NCBI GenBank assembly: GCA_958298945.1
Contig: OY282605.1
Coordinates: 2,007,811 to 2,071,810, forward strand
Length of the DNA stretch: 64,000 nt
Source of the DNA: Atherix ibis
Taxonomy: Eukaryota; Arthropoda; Insecta; Diptera; Athericidae
Reading direction: 5' to 3'
Shown here in pieces: positions 46,931-57,096 of the stretch. Made by a program: the position numbers and the translations under genes. Each line of letters begins with the position of its first letter. Position 1 is the stretch's first letter. The notes under the pieces are model-generated. The model saw nothing but the letters and a program-made list of their open reading frames with translations. It was not told the DNA's origin and did no database searches.

Positions 46931-47308
46931 TCAAATCCAATATCGTTCTTTGGGGTGGATGCCGATGTCGATGTCAATGGCAGTGCCAGTGTCAGTGACT
47001 ATGGTTATAGCGATGGCTTTGACTATGTCGATGTCTATAGCAGCTGATATCATTGTAATTTGAATAAAATTCCTATTAAAATCGGCAAACGACAGATATT
47101 TTGTGCGTAGAATGTTCACTATACTAACTAAAGTAAAGAGATCCGGATCCACAAAATATTGACCCCAATCACATCCGAGCCTGCTGTCCTTGAAGTCGTC
47201 AGTTGAAGATTTTGCAAAAGTTTTCAAATAGAGTCGAATCTTATCGGGCCTAGCTTTTCTTCGTTGTTTTTTTTTATCTCGAAATAATTTTTTTGTACTC
47301 GAATTCAT
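46931..47308 (-). CDS. Weak 125-codon open frame
   Basis: Starts MNSSTKKLFRDKKKQRRKAR. The last third (AIDIDI, AITIVTDTGTAIDIDIGI) is read from a degenerate six-base repeat (TCGATG/GCCGATGTCGATG words at 46955-47045). The middle (SSTDDFKDSRLGCDWGQYF, SIVNILRTKYLSFADF) looks protein-like but matches nothing I know. Probably not a gene. Confidence 0.15.
   Translation of the reverse strand: MNSSTKKLFRDKKKQRRKARPDKIRLYLKTFAKSSTDDFKDSRLGCDWGQYFVDPDLFTLVSIVNILRTKYLSFADFNRNFIQITMISAAIDIDIVKAIAITIVTDTGTAIDIDIGIHPKERYWI
46955..47045. repeat. Degenerate hexanucleotide repeat
   Basis: Runs of GATGTC/GATGCC, GTCAGTG and TATGTCGATG words, with imperfect periodicity of six. Confidence 0.65.
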
Positions 47309-47914
47309 AAAGGAAGTACTTCAACCTTGCGGTGGTAAAAAGTGAACAGTAAAACCATCTCAAACCATCAATTCCCAATAAGGATTTTGTACGTGATGAA
47401 CTTTAAGCGTGGGCATACGAGACAAATTTGTCTTCGTTGATGTAAATCAGGTAAATAGCATCGGAAGACCTTTGTTAAATGATTAGGCGAATTTCACTCC
47501 TATCTCTTTTTCGATATTTTATCCTTCCGTGGATAAGGCACTTTATCAACTTGTGTATTATTTTCAAGATTTATCGGCCATGCTTACAGTTCAAAATTTG
47601 TCGAACATTCCCAATATGATGTTTTATATTATAAATGATGACAACGATAATAAAAGCAATGATGAGCGAAAACTTACCAATATTTTCATCATATATTTTT
47701 ATATCAAATTATTGTCAGATAATTTTTTTATTTGTTTTCTGTTTTTCTTTCAATCAAAATTTATATGATTACCAATATTAATATTGGGAATATGTTGAAA
47801 TTGTGCATATTTTTCACTTCATATATTTTATATCCGATATTCTAATCTGTTTTGGGACATTTTCTGATGATACGGTCTGACTTAAATCTTGCAGAAATAC
47901 CAAAAATGGTGCCA

Positions 47915-48330
47915 AAATTCCTTCGAAAATGGAAATTACCATTGAATGAGCACAAATGTATCCACGCCACTTTTACTCTTCATCGTAAACCATATCCTCC
48001 TATATGTCTGCATACCAGTATTATATAACAAGACTGTAAAGTTCGATAATATGGTCAGAGTTTGACACGGAACTCACTCACAAAACTTAAAAGACTTGCA
48101 CTAAGTAGACAACACCGCCAACTAATTCGACGTCTAGACAAACTTTCTTAACTTACCAAAAACAACAAGTTTATTTTATACAATTTCCTACTGAAACCAA
48201 AATGGACTTACGGATTACAACTCTCAGACTCTGTTCCGTTCATAATATAGCTGTTACCAACTTACGTATAATTTAAGTATACAGATTCTAGGCATATACC
48301 AGCTTATCATACTAATGAAGGGCTAACTAG
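47915..48330 (+). pseudogene. Second jockey-like RT C-terminal remnant
   Basis: Reads FLRKWKLPLNEHKCIHATFT then LHRKPYPPICLHTSII (47920-48025), corresponding to the post-catalytic KWKxxxNExKxxHxTFTLR block. Next come LKRLALSRQHRQLIRRLDKL and LYNFLLKPKWTYGLQLSDS (48090-48235), corresponding to the LLYxxxLKPxWTYGxQLW block. Frameshifts and a short deletion between the blocks (the KYLG motif reads VRYYGQ). The upstream catalytic core is absent. Confidence 0.75.
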
Positions 48331-48370
48331 GGGCAAAAGTACATATCCGACAATTCATTTTACTAAAAAC

Positions 48371-48645
48371 CTAACAGTACTTTGAGCTGCGAACCCCGAA
48401 AATCTTATAGGCATTTCTTTGAGAACTCGAACAAATGATCGCTCAGAATTCAGGTTGATCTGCTTTAAATGCAAACTCCTTATTAGGGGCTCCCCTTTTC
48501 TCAAGGTAGGCTCTGACGAATGACGTTGCCTTCGAGATGGCTATGGCTTAGAGCATGGTGGCGGTCATCTGGAGTCACAGCCTAAAATATAGTCATTGGG
48601 AAGCTTCGAACGATTCCCAATAATCAACATTGATTATCTTTTTTC
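48371..48645 (+). repeat. 300 bp repeat, copy R1
   Basis: Shares with R2 and R3 the words GGCATTTCTTTGAGAACT, TCAGAATTCAG, CTGACxATT/ACG and CGAGATGGCTATGG...GAGCATGGTG, ending in CCCAATAATC...TTATCTTTTTT. The most diverged copy, with its start eroded. Lies directly after the jockey remnant. Confidence 0.8.
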
Positions 48646-48698
48646 CACTCCGATGGCGGAATCTTAACTATATACTAGCTAATTATACCGGCTAATGG

Positions 48699-49005
48699 CT
48701 ATGAATCTCTATGAAAGGCACGCTGCATATGACAAAAAGCCTGACAGTGCTTTGGCGGTGCGAACCCTGATAGGCATTTCTTTGAGAACTGGAACGAATG
48801 GTCACTCAGAATTCAGATTCATCTGCTTTGAATGCGTAATCAACGTCAGGCATCCCTCTCTCCCCCCGTTCTATGGAATGGGTTCTGACCATTAACATTA
48901 CCCTAGAGATAGCTACGATATAGAACATGGTGACGGACAGCTGAATTTGCAGCCGGAGTTTCGCACGCTTCCCAATAATCTCTAATGATTTTCTTATTTC
49001 AATCC
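48699..49005 (+). repeat. 300 bp repeat, copy R2
   Basis: Starts CTATGAATCTCTATGAAAGG and contains GACAAAAAGCCTGACAGTGC and GGCATTTCTTTGAGAACTGG. Ends CGCACGCTTCCCAATAATCT...TTCTTATTTCAATC. The 66-codon frame at 48695-48895 reads through it and has no domain. Confidence 0.85.
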
Positions 49006-49055
49006 AATAAATTTCACAAGCTTAACTCTACTCCTATCTTAACCATACACATATA

Positions 49056-49402
49056 CGAGGTATGTTCAAAAAGTATCACGAATTTTGAATTTCCGCGGGT
49101 TACGTATATTCGATTTTCGAATTTGTGGCGTTATGTTGGTAATCATGGTTCTCAGTTATGCCGACAAGTTCGGCCATTTTGAATTTTTAGTTAATTTTTG
49201 ACAGCTGCTTTGCTTGCACGTGTTTTGACTCGTCTTCGATTTATGCCCATTCCAAAATATGGACCAAAGAATCTGTTTCGGGAACAATAAAAAGTCATAG
49301 GGTGCCAGAGCTGGGGAATACGGTGGCTGCGGCATTATTAGTGTATTGTTTTTGGCCAAAAATTCGCGTACAAGCAACGATGCGTTATCATGGTGCAAAA
49401 AG
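49056..49402 (+). mobile_element. M4 copy 1: rearranged fragment
   Basis: 49056-49245 is the M4 5' end in plus orientation (CGAGGTATGTTCAAAAAGTA..., the leader to TCGTCTTCGATTT). It then switches to minus orientation: 49402-49250 encodes HHDNASLLVREFLAKNNTLI and PYSPALAPYDFLLFP, the second and third catalytic blocks with a small deletion of APAHA. An internal inversion with loss of the rest explains this. TA precedes the left end. It lies between repeat copies R2 and R3. Confidence 0.85.
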
Positions 49403-49701
49403 TTATGAACCTCTATGAAGGGCGCGCTGTATGTGACAAAAAGTGTTACAGCGCTTTGGGTGTGTGAACCACGATATTCTGGTGGGCATTTCTTTGAGAA
49501 CTGGAACGAATGGTCGCTCAAAATTAAGATTCATCTACTTTGAATGCATACTCAAGGCCAGCTACGGAATGGATTCTAACCATTAACATTACCTTCGAGA
49601 TGGCTATGGTATAGAACATGGTGTCGAATAGATGGATTTGGAGCCGGAGCTTCGCACGCTTCCCAGTAATCTCCATTAATTTTCTTATTTCAATCAACAT
49701 T
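49403..49701 (+). repeat. 300 bp repeat, copy R3
   Basis: Begins TTATGAACCTCTATGAAGGG, contains ATTCTGGTGGGCATTTCTTT and ends with the same CGCACGCTTCCCAGTAATCTCC...TTCTTATTTCAATCAAC text as R2. Confidence 0.85.
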
Positions 49702-50163
49702 ATCTGGGTGGTGGGTTGAAAGCGGAAAATCGTTAAAAAATAATTGTCGAGTGGAGGGTATTGCCAATGGGCTTAGGTATCTCTAAGGACAAAATGCAAG
49801 TAGAGCGTAGGTAGAAGATCTCACTAACATGGTTTGCTTTAAATATAACCATTTATAAGCTATTTTTTATATTTTTCTAGTTATAGCTCTCTAGACTCTA
49901 AGTTGTATACGTTAAATTAATACTTTTCCAAGATTTTCTAGAAGTTAATTTTCATAAATTCCGAAAAAAGCTTCCGGTTGACTTTTTGGCATTTTTTGTT
50001 ATTGTCAATATACAGTATATATTAAGTCAATAATATTATACAATTTTCAATATAATTATTTGACAATATTAAACAAGTAGCTTAAAAAATAATATTGTAT
50101 CTTGATCAATAAGATTAATAAAAAGTAAACAGAAAATGATAAGGAAAATCTTTTAAGATTTTC
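49702..50163. other. AT-rich spacer
   Basis: No gene or repeat recognised. Confidence 0.5.
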
Positions 50164-50231
50164 GTTGAAATTCTATATTTGCGACGGAATATCTATGTAA
50201 AAATATTCTGTCGCAAATGTAGCATTTCAAC
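50164..50231 (+). repeat. 29 bp-stem hairpin, 68 bases
   Basis: Arms 50164-50192 and 50203-50231 with a 10-base loop (CTATGTAAAA). Three DNA mismatches. In plus-strand RNA two of them become G-U pairs, leaving one unpaired position in 29. Size and pairing resemble a small-RNA precursor, but no expression evidence can be had from sequence alone. Confidence 0.8.
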
Positions 50232-50799
50232 TAAACTCTCCTATAATAATTAATCAAACAATAACAATTAATATACTTTTTAGCATGAAGCCATTTTAAT
50301 TGGAAATAAATCTTCGAATAAATGCTTCTTGGTATTAAGAAAAACCTTGAAAATAAAATTACAAATTATCCAAATAAGAAATATTTCAGCAAATACTTGT
50401 ATCTATTCGAATGTTGAATTTATGCGTAGTAAGTAATTCGTGCGTATATTTACAGATTTATAAAACAGAGAAAAAAAGTATTTTGATTCAATTAAATTCT
50501 ACGAAATATAGACTTTCTTCAAGCTATATTGTTTCCAAACAGAATAAAATCTGATTTTACAATAACAAAAATTAAGTTTTTATAAAAATGAGATTTTTTA
50601 TAATATCAAAAGTCCCAATTTGGGTATATCTACTCGTAGCCTTACGAAATCTGAAGATGAGCTGGCATGATTGTACGTGAAAGTGATTTGCTTTTGATTT
50701 ATAAGTGATAAAAGTATCGGGGGATGACTTAATAACTGTGGCTTTAATAAAACTACATTCATAAGAAGGACCTTGATTTGATGTCATCTAGAGTACATA

Positions 50800-51709
50800 C
50801 GAGGTCTGTTCAAAAAGTATCCCGAATTTTGAATTTCCGCGGCTTACGTATATGCGATTTTCGATTGTGGCGTTACGTTGGTACTCATGTCTCTCATTTA
50901 TGCCGACAAGTTTGGCCATTTTGAATGTTCAGTTAACTTTTGACAGCTGCTTTGCTTTCACGTGTTTTGGCGCGTCTTCGATTTTTGCTTGATTTCGACC
51001 AAAAACATTGGTTTTTTAGCATTAACATTGCTAAGGAGCTGTTGAACTCTGTCCGCGACGACCCAAATTTGCTCCAGAGGGTCATAACTGATGACCAATC
51101 ATAGGTTTATGGTTATGACGAGGAAACCAAAGGTCAATCATCCCAATGGAAGCTGCCGCACGAGCCAAGACCGAAAAAAGCGCCAAGTTCGGTCGAATGT
51201 GAAGGTTTTGCTTACAGTTTTCTTCGATTGCAGGGTCGTGGTGCACAATGAGTTTTAGTCACAGGGTAGAACGGTCAATAAAGAATATTACCTACAAGTA
51301 ACGCCCGGATTTGTGGAAGAACAAAAATTGGCTTTTGCACCATAATAACGCCCCAGCTCACGCATTATTGCTTGTGCGCAAATTTGTGGCCAAAAACAAA
51401 ACACTAATAATGCCGCAGCCACCGTATTGCCCAGAAGTGGCCCCCTGTGACTTTTTCTTGTTCCTGAAACTGAAGAGTCCCATGAAAGAACAACGCTACG
51501 CTACGATTGAGGAGATAGAAACAGCATCGAAGGAGGAGCTGAACAAGATCACAAAAAATTATTTTTTGAAGTGCTTCGAGGGAATAATTTGGCATAAGTG
51601 TATAATATCTGGTGGGGATTATTTTGAAGGGTATAGAATAGATATTCATAATAAAATAAATAATTTTTGAAAAAACACAAATTTCGCGATACTTTTTGGA
51701 CAGACCTTG
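50800..51709 (+). mobile_element. M4 copy 2: mariner with N-terminal deletion
   Basis: Left end CGAGGTCTGTTCAAAAAGTA at 50800 and right end TACTTTTTGGACAGACCTTG at 51709, flanked by TA (50798-50799, 51710-51711). 910 bp. Compared with copy 3, about 400 bp are missing between the leader (GATTTTTG) and GATTTCGACCAAAAACA, removing the start codon and the whole DNA-binding domain. Confidence 0.92.
50990..51670 (+). pseudogene. M4 copy 2 transposase, catalytic domain only
   Basis: First catalytic motif reads RVITDDQS-stop-VYGYDEETKGQ, with TAG at the conserved Trp. KVLLTVFFDCRVVVHNEF follows in a shifted frame. The open frame 51311-51670 gives WLLHHNNAPAHALLLVRKFV, where the second Asp has become Asn, then PEVAPCDFFLF with the third Asp 34 residues on, and finally GGDYFEG near the C-terminus. 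The antisense frame 51404-51727 is a shadow. Confidence 0.9.
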
Positions 51710-51711
51710 TA

Positions 51712-54123
51712 TAGTTAATACGATCATTGATCTTCGCTTGAAAGTACGCTTTTATGGGAGGAGATATGAATAAGATCCAGAAAATGCTATTTAAATCAGA
51801 ATTTCTTTTTTTCCAATCCTCTTTTTTAATATTTTAAAATCTAAAAAAATTTAATAATCTATGAATTTTTAATTTTTTAAACTCTAAAAAAATTAAACAA
51901 TCTATGCCAACCAACACGAAACATAAAGTCTCCAATTGGCCTCATAGTCGTGGCGCCTTAAAATTGCCAGGAGATGGTCTATAAAAAAATTGCAAAACAA
52001 TATCACTTAATAGGTCAGACAATTCTAATAAATTATTCAAAAATGAATCTATTCATATAAAAGGATATCATCTACTATTGCATTCATATACAAATTCTTT
52101 TTGGATATCATTTACTATTGCAAAAAAAAACTACCCTTTTTGGTAAAGAATAAACTTAATAAAATATTATAAAGAATTTGAAATTTATTTGATCAAGAAA
52201 TATTATCGAAACTAACTAATAGAATTTTAAACAGAACAATAGTGTAGGAAAAAAAAGTATTCGTCCTTTTTGCTATTTGAGATGCTTAAAACGTATTTTA
52301 TTACATTTTCTGAGAACATTATTTATTTTGAATTATTTAGATGCAATATAGGTATCCTGCCAGTAACCACAAAATAACCAATAATTCGATGAAAGTCCCA
52401 ACCTCATAAGAATCCTATTCGTTTTCTTGTCCACCCACATGCCTTAACTCGTTATCGATTCAGCAGCAGCATCTTTGGGCTAGTACAGGCAGGATTGTTG
52501 GATTGTCTACTTTCTCCCTGAAGTACTTGATGGATGACACTAAATCAATTTTCTCTTCACGTTGGTGTCTTTCTTATTTGTCATCAATTCAATTCACAAA
52601 AATTGAATAAAAATTTTCAATTGCTCATAAATTATCGACAAATAAATACGTTCAATTAATTGTCGTTCAAAGACCGTCTGTCCACCTTTGAGTCTATAAA
52701 AAAAATTTATTCAAAAATATATCAAATAATTTATTAATTTTTCGACTGATGCTTCTAATAGAAAACAAAACCAGATTAAAATATGGAAGTCATCAAAATT
52801 TCTATCCAAGATATTGGTGTCTCAAGTACTTGTGATACTAAGTACTTAGGCCATAGAAGAGCGGTGGTAAGATAGAATTTTTCGGTACCTTTTTGGTTAG
52901 GGGCAGTATCAGGATAATTTGTAAGCATCAGACATCAAACACCACTAGCCCATTAATATACACCAAGTCATGACAGGGAATTCTTTCTGCTATAACGGCG
53001 TCACCATATTTATTGTTTTAAATTGAAGTCAATAAATTTTCTCGATTATTTTTTTCTTCTGCTTTTCCACTTCGGTAGCTTCATCCATCGTCCATTATTC
53101 AAAGGTAATGACAGTCTGGACATCAGTACAGGTTCTCGTTCTCAGTGTTCATCTGCAGATACGTACTTGCTATCCTCCTGCTAAAAATGTTCATTTTTCT
53201 ATTTTTTTCGAAGTGTATAGTTATAAGGGTAGTTAGTTCCGATATTTTCTATATAAACTTCCTATTTTCCTTACAGTTCTTTTCACTTCGAGCACTACGT
53301 CTGTTATGATTTAGGTTTTTAATTAACTATTGTTGGTATTGGATGGGAGGTTAAACCTTTTTAAAGGACGTTAAATTCAAGAGAACTGATTCATACCAAA
53401 GCACAAGGAATTGACTTGCATGCTTGTGTGGGGAAGTAGTTTTTTTTTGTTGTTGCTATCAGTTTCGCATTATTTTACTTTCAAAACCAAAGGTTTAATT
53501 TTTCCAAGAGGAAAGGAAGGAAAATGCCGAGCTATAAAAAAATGTTGAAGTAGAGTCATAAAAAATACCGAAAGAATATTGCCATCGAGGCTATTGATTT
53601 AATAATCAACAAAAAAAATATGTTTAATACCAAAAAAAAAATATTTTTGAATTCGGTAAGTTTGCAGAATAAATTCAACAATAAAAAACTTATGGGAATA
53701 GAAAAACAATTAGCAAAAAAGCATCTTTTAATTTTCTAAACGGTATTAACGTTAATTTAATGCTTTTCCTTATAATAAAAAGAAATTTTAGTTGTTCTTA
53801 TTTACCAATTAAACATTTTTCATTAGTTAATTTAATGCTTTTCATTATAAAATAACTCCTTTAAAAAATATTCGAAAATAAGTATAATATAAAAAAATGC
53901 CTTCCTTTTGATTATTAATGAGGAAAACCAAATTATATTTTATTATATTTTTGCTGCTGCAATTTTTCTTCAATTAAACTATTTTTTTTTCTTTAATATT
54001 CAAATACAGACCCCACCCCTTTCTAAGATAATTAATTTTTTTTCAGATTTACATTAAAAAAATTTTACATTTTCCCCGCACTTGCCCTCAATTTTCCAAA
54101 CAAGTTCTTGCAAACGTTCTATA
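51712..54123. other. AT-rich spacer
   Basis: More balanced stretches at 52380-52560 and 52840-53200 carry no frame or repeat that I recognise. The remainder is A/T homopolymer-rich. Confidence 0.5.
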
Positions 54124-54125
54124 TA

Positions 54126-55357
54126 CGAGGTCTGTTCAAAAAGTATTCCGAATTTTGAATTTCCGCGGCTTACGTATATTCGATTTTTGATTCTTTTATA
54201 GCGTTATATTGGAATTCATGTCTCTCACTTATACCAACAAGGTCGTAAATTTTGAATCTTAAGTTAATTTTTGACAGCTGCTTTGATTGCACGTGTCTTG
54301 GCTCGTCTTTGATTTTTGACAATACAAAAAAATGGATCAAAGAATCTGTATCAAATTTTATGTGAAAAACAAAATTAATTGGGCGGATGCATTCCGAATG
54401 TTGACTGTGGCTTATGGTAAAGCTACCTTCGACCGAAGCAAAGTTTATCGGTGGTACAAAATGTTCTCAGAGGGCCGAGAAGATGTGAACGACGAAAAAC
54501 GCCCGAGCACGTCAACAACAGACAAAGATATTGATGAAGTGAAGAACATAGTATTGGCCAATCGTCGAATAACCGTTAGAGAAGTTGCTGAGGACTTATA
54601 TATATCGATTGGGTCCTGCCCTTCGATTTTTGCCAATGATTTGGGTGTGAGACGGGTCGCCGCCAAATTCGTACCAAGATTTCTCAATTTCGACCAAAAA
54701 CAGCATCGCATTAACATTGCTAAGGAGCGACGATCAAAATTTGCTTCAAAGGTTCATAACTGGTGACGAATCATAGGTTTATGGTTATAACGTGAAAACC
54801 AAAGCTCAATCATCCCAATGGAAGCTGCCACATGAGCTAATAGCGAAAAAAGCGCCAAGTTCGGTCGAATGTGAAGGTTTTGCTTACAGTTTTCTTCGAT
54901 TGCAGGGTCGTGGTGCATAATGAGTTCTTACCACAGAGTATAACGATCAATAAGGAATATTACCTGTAACTTATGCGTAAGTATCGGGAAGCAATCCGGC
55001 AGAAACCCCCGGATTTGTGGAGAAACAAAAATTGCCTTTTGCCATTTTTGGTCAAAAACAACACACTTATTCCCCAGATCTGGCGCCCTGTGACTTTTTC
55101 TTGTTCCCGAAACTGAAGAGCCCCATGAAGGACGATGCTACGCTACGATTGAGGAGATAAAAACGGCATCGAAGAAGGAGCTGAATAAGATTACAAAAAA
55201 TGATTTTTTGAAGTGCTTCGAGGATTGGAAAAAAATTTAGCACAAGTGTATAATATATGGTGGGGATTACTTTGAAGGGGACAAAATAGATATTCATAAA
55301 TAAATAAATAATTTTTGAAAAAACAAATAATTCGCGATACTTTTTGAACAGACCTCG
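54126..55357 (+). mobile_element. M4 copy 3: longest M4 mariner
   Basis: Left end CGAGGTCTGTTCAAAAAGTA at 54126 after TA. Right end TACTTTTTGAACAGACCTCG at 55357, followed by TT rather than TA. 1232 bp. It retains the leader, the start codon and the DNA-binding domain that copies 1 and 2 lack, but has lost a segment spanning the second catalytic motif near 55045. Confidence 0.92.
54332..55310 (+). pseudogene. M4 copy 3 transposase
   Basis: The frame 54332-54766 starts MDQRICIKFYVKNKINWADA and encodes a full paired helix-turn-helix region (YRWYKMFSEGREDVNDEKRP, NRRITVREVAEDL) and the linker AKFVPRFLNFDQKQHRINIA. Copy 2 has 17 extra bases after KER that are absent here, giving a frameshift. 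Next, ITGDES-stop-VYGYN has the first Asp but TAG for Trp. KVLLTVFFDCRVVVHNEF follows. The WILHHDNAPAH block is deleted, and LAPCDFFLFPKLKSP keeps the third Asp. Ends near GGDYFEGDKIDIHK. Confidence 0.9.
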
Positions 55358-55653
55358 TTCATTTGTATCGGTTTTATGATCATGTTTTTGTCTTCGCTTA
55401 GCAGATGATCGATCCGCTGCAGCTATCCTACTACTTATTTTCGTTGCGGTGCAGTGCTTCGTATTTTGGGTTGATGTCTTTGCCCAATATGGATGTTTAT
55501 CCATGGTAAGTTTTACTCCCGAAAATTGGTATTAACATTTCCGTAGTTCTGATGTCTAAAAAAGATGGCTTTTTCAAATGCTTTTTCGCATTTTTTTTTG
55601 CTAAGGAAAGGATAACGTGATTAGAAAATTGAAGTAGAATGGAATGTAAGGTA

Positions 55654-56697
55654 TGGGTTGGCAACTAAGTGATTGCGGATTTTAATTAAGAAGAAAAATG
55701 TTTACTTAAAAAAATAAGTTTAGTCAATTAGGTATTGTCCGTTTCTGTCAATGACCCTTTGCCATCTTTCAGGTAGTGTCCTAATCCCATGTTCGTAAAA
55801 CTTATTACTTTTGCTAGCAAAAAACTGAATTAAATGTTATTTTACATCATCAGCGGTATTAAAAATTTTACCTTTTAAGGAGTTCTGTAAGGAACGATAT
55901 AAATGGTAATCTGAAGGCGCTAGGTCAGTGACCAAAAATTATTGGAATTAGGTTGGGATGTGTTGAGAATTAGTAGAAAGTGCATAATTCCTTTATAATC
56001 CCACCAAACTGACAGCATAATCTTCTTTTGGTGGATCTCAGCTTTTGATGTCGTCTGAGGTGGTTCATATCGCTTCACCCACGATCGTTTCCGATTAACG
56101 TTGTTGTAACTATCCAATTTTCGTCGCCAGTTATCAGTCGTTTCAGAAATGGATCCGTTTCGTTGCGTTTCAGAAGCGAAATGCAAATGCTAATGCGTTG
56201 CGTCAAATGAATTACCTTAAGCTGTTGAGGAATCCATAAATCGAGTTTCATAACATAGTTAAACACATATCCGATACATTGAACTTATCTGCAATCTCAC
56301 GTGTTGTGCTATGACGATCTGAATCGATATGGGTCTCATCAGCTTCAACTGGTGCAAAATCACCAAAACGAAATTTATAAAACCAATTTTGACACTACCT
56401 TTCTTTCAAGGCTTCATTCCCATATACGGCACATCGGAAATAATACAATCCCCGTATTATCGGTAATAATAAAATAAAATATGTCTAAAATGTACGTTTT
56501 GTCCTTCCATTTTTAAATTTGGATAAAACCAAACCTAAGTAGCTAAAACGATACAATTTTTTACTAAATTAAAGGCGGAAGTCCAAACAATAAGAAAACA
56601 ATATATGGTAGGTTAGGTGCTTTGAACACGTTGACATAGCAAAGGAATGCGCTAATATAATCTATTGACAAAATCCACAATCACTTAGTTACCAACT
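55654..56697 (-). mobile_element. M3: mellifera-type mariner, internally deleted
   Basis: Left end TGGGTTGGCAACTAAGTGAT (TA before it at 55652-55653) and right end AATCACTTAGTTACCAACTA are inverted repeats. About 1.04 kb, minus orientation. The ends and reading frame differ from M2, so this is a separate family present once in the window. Confidence 0.9.
55720..56510 (-). pseudogene. M3 transposase
   Basis: ATG at 56510 gives MEGQNVHFRHILFYYYR then a stop. Fragments of the DNA-binding region follow. LDLWIPQQLKVIHLTQRISI and FLKRLITGDENWIV retain the first Asp, then KIMLSVWWDYKGIMHF. A deletion removes the second catalytic motif. DLAPSDYHLYRSLQNSL keeps the third Asp, and FYEHGIRTLPERWQRVIDRN...GQYLID to the TAA at 55720-55722 is intact. 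Frameshifts throughout. Confidence 0.88.
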
Positions 56698-56719
56698 AGT
56701 TTTTGGAAATTAGCATAGT

Positions 56720-56830
56720 ACATACCTCTGTGTGATACAAAACCACAATTCCTTGTGAATGGTAGGTCAAAACGCTAACTACTGTGCTACCTAGTCGGTG
56801 GCCACACCACACGGCCTTAAACCAGCCGAC
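56720..56830 (-). repeat. tRNA-related SINE fragment
   Basis: On the minus strand, TAGCACAGTAGTTAG (56789-56775) resembles an RNA polymerase III A box and GGTTTTGTATC (56744-56734) a decayed B box, about 30 bases apart, as in tRNA heads of insect SINEs. The flanking text (CGACTAGGTAGCACAGTAGT, CTACCATTCAC) is typical of such SINEs. M3 ends just to the left. The full SINE body and tail are not evident. Confidence 0.55.
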
Positions 56831-57018
56831 CTAGATTTTTACCATTTGCCCGTTCCAACAGTATATCACTCTTCACTGGTCACACTGATTATCATTTTGA
56901 GTTCGCAAAGCATAGTGTTGCCACTAATAAGTAATTGTTCATTGAGCGAGTTACTAATTTCACAAAATACACGAGCAGGGCTGCCATAACAAATAATTAT
57001 TATTTGAGCGAGTAACTA

Positions 57019-57096
57019 CCAGGTGTACAAGCTTAAATCCGTGGTTTTTTAGTCAAAAAAACACATGTTTTTTCATAGAAACCAAGAACAAATTTT
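57019..57096 (-). mobile_element. M1 3' end fragment
   Basis: CCAGGTGTACAAGCTTAAAT after a TA (57017-57018), followed by the M1 3' untranslated text as far as AAGAACAAATTT. It then stops abruptly at the M5 block. Confidence 0.85.

Larger units (their letters stand above)
43403..47910. other. Region without a recognised transposon
   Basis: The stretch 43420-43980 is mixed in composition but unassigned. 44000-45400 is AT-rich. 45430-46330 is GC-richer (below). 46590-46613 is C-rich. 46931-47308 holds a weak open frame. 47310-47910 is AT-rich. Confidence 0.45.

Noticed and set aside
46931..47308. 125-codon frame as a real gene
   Set aside because: A third of it is read from a degenerate hexanucleotide repeat, and no homology is apparent. 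Listed only at low confidence.
55067..55504. 145-codon minus-strand frame
   Set aside because: Antisense to the 3' half of M4 copy 3 and running past its end. A shadow.
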